A stretch of 26,838 nt of DNA from RGIG6291 sp964602275 (GTDB taxonomy: Bacteria > Bacillota > Clostridia > TANB77 > UBA1234). The stretch spans positions 1-26,838 of the forward strand of contig CAZRQF010000013.1 in the NCBI GenBank assembly GCA_964602275.1. The letters run 5' to 3'. The notes beneath the pieces were generated by a model. The model saw only the letters and a list, made by a program, of their open reading frames with translations, was not told where the DNA came from and searched no databases. A program made the translations under genes and the position numbers. Positions 21,346 to 26,838 of this stretch are shown here, in pieces; the first letter of the stretch is position 1; each line of letters opens with the position of its first letter.

Positions 21346-23713
21346 ATTCTACTATTGTTACGCCTGTGTCGCCTTCGCCATAAACACCAAGTCGATATGA
21401 TTTTACATGTGGGTGCGTTTTTAAATATTCGTGAATTCCTTTTCTAAGTGTTCCTGTTCCTTTTCCGTGTACAACTCTTACAATTGAAACACTTGATAAA
21501 TATGCACTATCTAGGTATTTATCTAATGCATCTATTGCTTCGTCAACCGTCATTCCTAAAAGTTTTATCTCGGTAGAGATGTTTTGTGACTTGCTACTAA
21601 TTCTTTGTGTTGCAGTTTTTATTTTTGCTTTGTTTTCTGTTTTTTTAGGTAGTTCAAGCTGTGAAATGTGAATTGTTAATTTTACAAGTCCAGATTGTAC
21701 TATTACATTTTGTTTTTTATCAGGTTTTGAAATGATTGTTGCTTCTTGATTTAGAGAAGGTATGTTTACTTTCATCCCTAACTGTATATCACTTGGTAAT
21801 ATTGGTTTTATGTTTTCTGTATTTGGTAATATTAAATCTTTTTGAATTTCTGAAATACTTTTCTTAAGTTCGTTTCTTTTTTCTTCTGCTTGTTTATTTG
21901 CATTTGCTGAATTTGATTTTTTTAGTTTAGTAAGTTCTTTTATAATTTCGTTTGCTTCATTTTCTGCATCTAATAAGATGTCACGAGCTTTTTGTTTAGC
22001 ATTTGATAAAATCTCAGATTTTTTCTTTTCAAGTTTTTCTTTTTCGTCTGTGATTTGTTCTTTTGTTTTGTTAGCTTCGTTAAGAAGTTTTTGCGATAAT
22101 TCTCGCTCTTCTTGAGCTTTACGGCGATTGTGTTCCATATCGCTTAAAACATCTTCAAATCTAATGTTTTCTTCTGTTAAAAATTCATTTGCACGAGCAA
22201 TTATTTTTTTGTCTAATCCAAGTTTTTGTGAGATAGCAAAAGCGTTACTTTTACCAGGAATACCAATTAATAATTTATATGTTGGCTTTAAAGTTTCAAC
22301 ATCAAATTCGCAAGAGGCATTTTCAATTCCGTTGGTTTGCATTGCAAATGTTTTTAGTTCGGTATAGTGAGTTGTTGCAATAGTTTTGCAATTAACACTA
22401 TATAGATGTTCTAATATTGCCATAGCAAGTGCTGCACCTTCGATAGGGTCTGTGCCAGAACCTAGCTCATCAATTAGTACCAAGTCATTTTCTGTTACAT
22501 TGTTTAATATATTTACAATGTTGGTCATGTGAGCAGAGAAAGTACTAAGCGATTGTTCAATGCTTTGCTCGTCACCAATATCTGTATAAATGTTTTCAAA
22601 AACGCATAGTTCTGTGCTTTCGTTTGCTGGAATGTGAAGTCCTGATTGTGCCATTATACAAAGTAGGCCTATGGTTTTAAGTGTTACTGTTTTACCACCA
22701 GTATTTGGCCCTGTTATAATTAATGAGTTAAAATCTTTCCCAAACCAAACATCAATTGGAACAACTATATCGGAAGCTATTAATGGATGTCTTGCTTTTT
22801 TGAAATTGCAATAGCCATTATCATGAATTATTGGTTCAAATGAGTTTGTATTTATAGAATATTTTGCTTTGGCAAAGACAAAGTCAATATTACCTATTTC
22901 GTCAACAGTTGTAACTAGCGAATCAACTATTGGCGAAATCATTTGAGTAAGCAAAGCAAGGATTCTTTCTATTTCAAGTTGTTCTTTAATGTGAAGCTCT
23001 TTTATGTCGTTATTCATATCAAAAATTGCATTTGGTTCAATAAATAGTGTGCTTCCAGTTGCTGAAGAGTCGTGGATAAGACCTGGAATTTCGTTTCTAT
23101 ATTCTTGCTTTACTGGAACTACATATCTATCATTCCTAAAAGTTACAACGGCATCTTGTAAATATTTTGATGTGGAAGAAGAGTGGATTATTGCATTAAG
23201 TTTTGCTTTTATCTTTGTTTCTAAATCTGTTATATTTGTTCTAATTTCATATAAAGTTTTGCTTGCACGGTCATCTAGTTCTTCTTCATTTTTTATGCAT
23301 CTTGTTATTTCGTCTTCAATGTTTGTGTTGGTATATAAATTGTCAAAGTAATCATATAAACCTTTAAATTCAGTAGCTTCTATATCACTATCAAAAAAGT
23401 ATTCTTTTAATCTTCTGCTAGTTCTAAGTATATCAGAAATTATAAGCAGTTCATTTGGAGTTAAAATAGCACCAACAGAAACTTTTTTTGATATCGTATC
23501 TAAATTATTTATAGGAACTAAAGGAAAAACAGAGCGGCGTATAGATAGTGAAACTGCTTCTGTTGTTTCTTCTTGCATCTTTTTTATTTCCTTTAAATTT
23601 GTTGATGGCATTAATAAATTTACTTTTTCAATTCCCATAGTTGTTATACAAAATTTTTTTAATATTTCTTTTATCTTATCAAATTCTAAAGAAATTAATG
23701 TTTTATTATTCAT
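21338..23713 (-). CDS. mutS2: MutS2 ATPase with Smr domain
   Basis: MutS2 is a MutS-like ATPase that lacks mismatch recognition; it acts against recombination and in rescue of collided ribosomes in Firmicutes. The 791-residue length is normal. In order: clamp/lever region (1 to about 325), Walker A G335-P-N-T-G-G-K-T342, 'VLIDELGSGTDP' Walker B (about 410), the dimer part, a long Lys/Glu-rich coiled coil (about 520-640), a KOW-like segment and the C-terminal Smr domain (about 715-791) with 'HGKGTGTLRKGI'. The Smr start, which in the family is usually an L-D-x-R/H-G motif, here reads I716-K-L-L-G720, so the Asp and the basic residue are lost. GAGGAG precedes the ATG. Confidence 0.95.
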   Translation of the reverse strand: MNNKTLISLEFDKIKEILKKFCITTMGIEKVNLLMPSTNLKEIKKMQEETTEAVSLSIRRSVFPLVPINNLDTISKKVSVGAILTPNELLIISDILRTSRRLKEYFFDSDIEATEFKGLYDYFDNLYTNTNIEDEITRCIKNEEELDDRASKTLYEIRTNITDLETKIKAKLNAIIHSSSTSKYLQDAVVTFRNDRYVVPVKQEYRNEIPGLIHDSSATGSTLFIEPNAIFDMNNDIKELHIKEQLEIERILALLTQMISPIVDSLVTTVDEIGNIDFVFAKAKYSINTNSFEPIIHDNGYCNFKKARHPLIASDIVVPIDVWFGKDFNSLIITGPNTGGKTVTLKTIGLLCIMAQSGLHIPANESTELCVFENIYTDIGDEQSIEQSLSTFSAHMTNIVNILNNVTENDLVLIDELGSGTDPIEGAALAMAILEHLYSVNCKTIATTHYTELKTFAMQTNGIENASCEFDVETLKPTYKLLIGIPGKSNAFAISQKLGLDKKIIARANEFLTEENIRFEDVLSDMEHNRRKAQEERELSQKLLNEANKTKEQITDEKEKLEKKKSEILSNAKQKARDILLDAENEANEIIKELTKLKKSNSANANKQAEEKRNELKKSISEIQKDLILPNTENIKPILPSDIQLGMKVNIPSLNQEATIISKPDKKQNVIVQSGLVKLTIHISQLELPKKTENKAKIKTATQRISSKSQNISTEIKLLGMTVDEAIDALDKYLDSAYLSSVSIVRVVHGKGTGTLRKGIHEYLKTHPHVKSYRLGVYGEGDTGVTIVELK

Positions 23714-23743
23714 GTTAAATCTCCTCGTACAAATTTCAAGAGT

Positions 23744-23772
23744 ATTATGTCATAAACCACGGCAAAATACAA
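23744..23772 (-). promoter_or_regulatory. Sigma-A promoter of mutS2
   Basis: On the minus strand, TTGTAT (23772-23767), a 17-base spacer and CATAAT (23749-23744), about 30 bases before the ATG. Confidence 0.6.
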
Positions 23773-23804
23773 GCTTTTGAGCATAATATGGCGATATTTG
23801 TGTA

Positions 23805-23833
23805 TTTACAAAAGTTACAAAATATTGTAAAAT
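23805..23833 (+). promoter_or_regulatory. Sigma-A promoter of lepA-rlmB
   Basis: TTTACA (23805-23810), a 17-base spacer and TAAAAT (23828-23833), divergent from the mutS2 promoter. Confidence 0.65.
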
Positions 23834-23866
23834 ATACATATTTGATAAGTTCAGGAGGAATATAAA

Positions 23867-25675
23867 TTGAGTAACGAAAGCAAAATTAGAAACTTTTGTA
23901 TAATTGCACATATAGACCATGGAAAATCTACACTTGCTGATAGGCTTATAGAGTTTACAGGCGTACTTACAAAAAGAGAAATGCAATCACAAGTGTTAGA
24001 CAATATGGATTTAGAAAGAGAAAGAGGAATAACTATAAAATTACAGTCTGTTAGAACTGTATATAAGGCAAATGATGGCGAAGAATACATACTAAACTTA
24101 ATAGACACACCAGGTCATGTTGACTTTACTTATGAAGTTTCAAGAAGCCTCGCTGCATGTGAAGGGGCAATACTTGTAGTAGATGCATCGCAAGGTATAG
24201 AAGCTCAAACACTTGCAAATGTATATTTAGCACTAGATAATGATTTGGAAATTATACCAGTTATCAATAAGATTGATTTGCCAAACGCAAATCCAGAAAA
24301 TGTTATAGAAGAAATAGAAAATGTTATTGGAATAGAGGCACAAGATGCACCGAGAATATCTGCAAAAACAGGACTAAATGTTGAACAAGTATTAGAAGCG
24401 ATTGTAAATAAAGTGCCTGCACCAAGTGGCGACTTAAATGCACCAACAAAGGCGTTAATTTTTGACTCATATTATGATAATTACAAAGGTGCAGTTGCTT
24501 ATGTTAGAGTGAGAGATGGAAAAATAAAAGTTGGCGATGAAATAGTATTTATGGCGACAAATAAGTCGTATGTAGTTTCAGAAGTGGGCTATTTTGGGGC
24601 AGGTACATATATACCAACAAAAGAGCTTGATGCTGGTGAAGTAGGATATGTGGCAGCTAGCATAAAAAATGTTTCTGATATACATGTTGGAGATACTATA
24701 ACGATAAAGAGTGCACCTGCCTTAGAAGCACTTCCAGGTTATAGAAAAGTTACACCGATGGTATATTGCGGTGTATATCCAGCAGATGGAAGTGACTACG
24801 AAAATTTGAAAGCAGCACTTGAAAAGCTAGCGTTAAACGATGCATCACTATTTTTTGAACCAGAAACTTCAGTAGCACTTGGTTTTGGATTTAGGTGCGG
24901 TTTCTTGGGACTACTTCATATGGAGATAATACAAGAAAGAATAGACAGAGAATATGATTTAAATGTTATTACCACAGCTCCTAGTGTTATATATAAAGTA
25001 AACAAGACAGACGGAACAACATTAGATTTATATAATCCAGTTGATTTGCCGGTCGCACAAGAAATATCAAGTATAGAAGAACCGATTGTTAATGCGAGCA
25101 TAATGCTTCCAAAAGAATTTGTAGGTAATATTATGGAGTTATGCCAAGATAGACGAGGAATATATAAAGATATGAAATATATGGATGCAAACAGAGTAAT
25201 ACTTACATATGAAATGCCATTAAATGAGATAATTTATGATTTCTTTGATGCTTTAAAATCGAGATCTAGAGGCTATGCATCGTTTGACTATGAAATAATA
25301 GGATATAGACCATCAGACTTGGTAAAATTAGACATAATGTTAAACGGCGATATTGTAGATGCTTTTTCACTTATTGTTCATAAAGAAAAAGCATATGCAA
25401 GAGGCAGAAGAATGGCAGAAAAATTAAAGACTACAATACCAAGACAGATGTTTGAAATACCAATCCAAGCAGCAATTGGTGGAAAAGTAATTGCAAGAGA
25501 AACGATATCAGCCATGAGAAAAGATGTATTGGCAAAATGCTATGGTGGAGATATCACAAGAAAGAAAAAACTATTAGAAAAACAAAAAGAAGGCAAAAAG
25601 AGAATGAGACAATTTGGAACAGTTGAAGTTCCACAAGAAGCATTTATGTCTATACTAAAATTAGATGATGACTAA
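23867..25675 (+). CDS. lepA: Elongation factor 4 (LepA)
   Basis: LepA is a ribosome-bound translational GTPase linked to back-translocation and 30S biogenesis. The 602-residue protein has G1 'AHIDHGKST', the switch regions 'RERGITIK' and 'DTPGHVDF', G4 'NKID' and G5 'SAKTG', followed by the EF-G-like domains and the LepA-specific C-terminal domain with 'QAAIGGKVIARETI' and 'GGDITRKKKLLEKQKEGKKRM'. The start is TTG at 23867, with AGGAGG at the right distance and the protein beginning M-S-N-E-S-K-I-R-N-F. The rlmB ribosome site overlaps its last bases, so the two are one transcript. Confidence 0.97.
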   Translation: MSNESKIRNFCIIAHIDHGKSTLADRLIEFTGVLTKREMQSQVLDNMDLERERGITIKLQSVRTVYKANDGEEYILNLIDTPGHVDFTYEVSRSLAACEGAILVVDASQGIEAQTLANVYLALDNDLEIIPVINKIDLPNANPENVIEEIENVIGIEAQDAPRISAKTGLNVEQVLEAIVNKVPAPSGDLNAPTKALIFDSYYDNYKGAVAYVRVRDGKIKVGDEIVFMATNKSYVVSEVGYFGAGTYIPTKELDAGEVGYVAASIKNVSDIHVGDTITIKSAPALEALPGYRKVTPMVYCGVYPADGSDYENLKAALEKLALNDASLFFEPETSVALGFGFRCGFLGLLHMEIIQERIDREYDLNVITTAPSVIYKVNKTDGTTLDLYNPVDLPVAQEISSIEEPIVNASIMLPKEFVGNIMELCQDRRGIYKDMKYMDANRVILTYEMPLNEIIYDFFDALKSRSRGYASFDYEIIGYRPSDLVKLDIMLNGDIVDAFSLIVHKEKAYARGRRMAEKLKTTIPRQMFEIPIQAAIGGKVIARETISAMRKDVLAKCYGGDITRKKKLLEKQKEGKKRMRQFGTVEVPQEAFMSILKLDDD

Positions 25676-25688
25676 AAGGAGAATATCT

Positions 25689-26429
25689 ATGGAAGAATTT
25701 AAAGTTGAAGGAAGAAATGCAGTAATAGAGTTACTAAAATCTGAAAGAACTATAAATAAAATAATGATAATGCGTGGAGAAAGACAAGGGTCTATAAATG
25801 ATATAATAAAACTTGCAAAACAAAGAGGTATAGTTATATCAGAAGTTGATAAAAACAAATTAGATCAGCTTTCAGAAACTAAACATCATCAAGGCGTTAT
25901 TGCATTTGTTTCGCCTGTTGAATACAAAGAAATAGACGATATCTTAAACTATGCAAAATCTAAAAATGAAGATCCGTTTGTCATAATTGCCGACGAAATA
26001 GAAGACCCGCATAATTTGGGAGCGTTAATAAGAACTGCAGAAACTGCCGGCTGCCATGGAATAATAATTCCTAAAAGGAGAGCGTGCCAAGTTACAGAAG
26101 TGGTTGTAAAAGTTTCTTGTGGTGCGACAATGCATTTGCCTATTGCAAGGGTAAATAATATAAATGAAGCAATAAATGAACTAAAAGAAAAGGGATTATG
26201 GATAGTTGGCACTGATGGGTCAGCAAAAGAATTATACTATGAGCAAGATTTAAAAGGTCCAATAGGTATAATAATAGGTAGTGAGGGAAGAGGCATGAAC
26301 AAATTAACAATGAAAAACTGTGACTTCTTAGTAAAAATACCTATGTTTGGTGAAATAACATCATTAAATGCAAGCGTTAGCGGCGGAATAATAATATACG
26401 AAGCGGTAAGACAAAGAATGAAAAAATAA
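25689..26429 (+). CDS. rlmB: 23S rRNA 2'-O-ribose methyltransferase (RlmB type)
   Basis: SpoU/TrmH enzymes of the RlmB group methylate the 2'-OH of a guanosine in the 23S rRNA peptidyl-transferase centre (G2251 in E. coli) with SAM. The 246-residue protein has the small N-terminal RNA-binding substrate domain (1-70) and the SPOUT trefoil knot: motif 1 'DPHNLGALIRTAE' with the catalytic Asn/Arg, motif 2 'IIGSEGRGM' and motif 3 'ITSLNASVSGGIIIYE'. The ATG at 25689 follows AAAAGGAG placed at the lepA stop; an upstream in-frame ATG at 25665 lies within lepA and is rejected. The exact target base is inferred from family membership. The related TrmH-like Mrm1 type is less likely. Confidence 0.9.
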   Translation: MEEFKVEGRNAVIELLKSERTINKIMIMRGERQGSINDIIKLAKQRGIVISEVDKNKLDQLSETKHHQGVIAFVSPVEYKEIDDILNYAKSKNEDPFVIIADEIEDPHNLGALIRTAETAGCHGIIIPKRRACQVTEVVVKVSCGATMHLPIARVNNINEAINELKEKGLWIVGTDGSAKELYYEQDLKGPIGIIIGSEGRGMNKLTMKNCDFLVKIPMFGEITSLNASVSGGIIIYEAVRQRMKK

Positions 26430-26666
26430 TAAATTTATACACTATCTTTTTTATAGGTAAACTACAAATTTAACAAAAAATATGATGAGGTGGAACTAAA
26501 AAGCTTATAAAAAAGTCCATAATGTGAATGAAGTTTCTCGAATTTTGTAATAATAAATAAAAAATGTAAATACATTGTTAAATGTTTGTTAAACTTTTAT
26601 TTTTTTGTAGAAACTTATATTTGGAATGTAGTATAGTAATTACAGTAGACATTATGGAGGTGCTAA

Positions 26667-26838
26667 ATGAATAACGAGAATGTAAAAAACATTAAAGTGA
26701 ATAATATATTTCAAAAAATGATTGTTGTATTAAAAAGCTTTTTTGGACATGGCGTAAGCATGCTTCCTGAGTCAACAGTAGAACTTGATGAAGAACAAAA
26801 AAATGTTTATGAAAAAGCAGAAATTTTGGCAAATAGTG
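26667..26838 (+). CDS. Start of an unrecognised gene, cut by the window edge
   Basis: The first 57 codons of an open frame, beginning M-N-N-E-N-V-K-N-I-K-V-N-N-I-F-Q and including 'MIVVLKSFFGHG' and 'TVELDEEQKNVYEKAEILANS'. It has a TATGGAGGTGC ribosome site 6 bases before the ATG and a weak promoter (TTGTAG at 26605, TAGTAT at 26629, 18-base spacer). I do not recognise it. The gap before it, 26430-26666, is AT-rich with a small ATGTA/TACAT palindrome and no clear terminator for rlmB. Confidence 0.65.
   Translation, partial: MNNENVKNIKVNNIFQKMIVVLKSFFGHGVSMLPESTVELDEEQKNVYEKAEILANS

Noticed and set aside
21181..21447. Plus-strand frame running from the coiled-coil gene into mutS2
   Set aside because: It is out of frame in both genes and passes through the bidirectional terminator.

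Overview
The window is a low-GC, gene-dense chromosomal segment that uses the standard genetic code (TGA ends the thymidine-kinase-like gene) with AGA-rich arginine usage. Shine-Dalgarno sites are strong AGGAGG types, some genes start with TTG, and many promoters match the TTGACA/TATAAT pattern with exact 17-bp spacers. MutS2, TsaE/TsaB, a Lon-family protease, an S-box (SAM-I) riboswitch on metK, and bS21-YqeY all point to a Firmicute of the class Clostridia, probably an uncultured host-associated lineage. The species cannot be named from this sequence. No phage, transposon, CRISPR array, tRNA or rRNA was seen.

Layout. 1-1080: a small carboxypeptidase-regulatory-like protein (-), a thioredoxin (+), and a hairpin-rich gap. 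1136-4016 (-): a TraX-like membrane protein, then an OmpR-type response regulator and its sensor kinase. 4151-5559 (+): a thymidine-kinase-like protein with an altered P-loop, overlapping an 8-oxoguanine DNA glycosylase. 5556-5816 (-): a small membrane protein. 6045-8470 (+): rpsT, rpsU, yqeY, a SAM-I riboswitch with terminator, and metK. 8476-14473 (+): an accessory surface locus with its own promoter: an anchored GLUG-repeat protein, two type IV pilin-like proteins, and a 961-residue secreted Cys-rich/Ig-like protein. 14529-18552 (-): tsaE-tsaB-rimI-Lon-like protease, with rimI frameshifted. 18732-21305 (+): a GufA-type ZIP transporter, a nucleotidyltransferase-Nudix fusion, and an unrecognised coiled-coil protein. 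21338-23713 (-): mutS2. 23867-26429 (+): lepA-rlmB. The last 172 bases hold the start of an unrecognised gene.

How the genes fit together. Much of the window is housekeeping for translation and genome upkeep: ribosomal proteins, t6A synthesis, LepA, RlmB, Ogg and MutS2. The unusual parts are these: (1) the surface locus, whose first three membrane-anchored proteins appear to share an extracellular 'Y-[IL]-V-[NS]-Y' module, which suggests one envelope structure built from duplicated subunits; (2) the TK-like protein with Glu in place of the P-loop Gly, translationally coupled to ogg; (3) the nucleotidyltransferase-Nudix fusion behind palindromic promoter DNA; and (4) MutS2 without the usual LDxR motif in its Smr domain. 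None can be called a new system from sequence alone. The surface locus is the strongest candidate.
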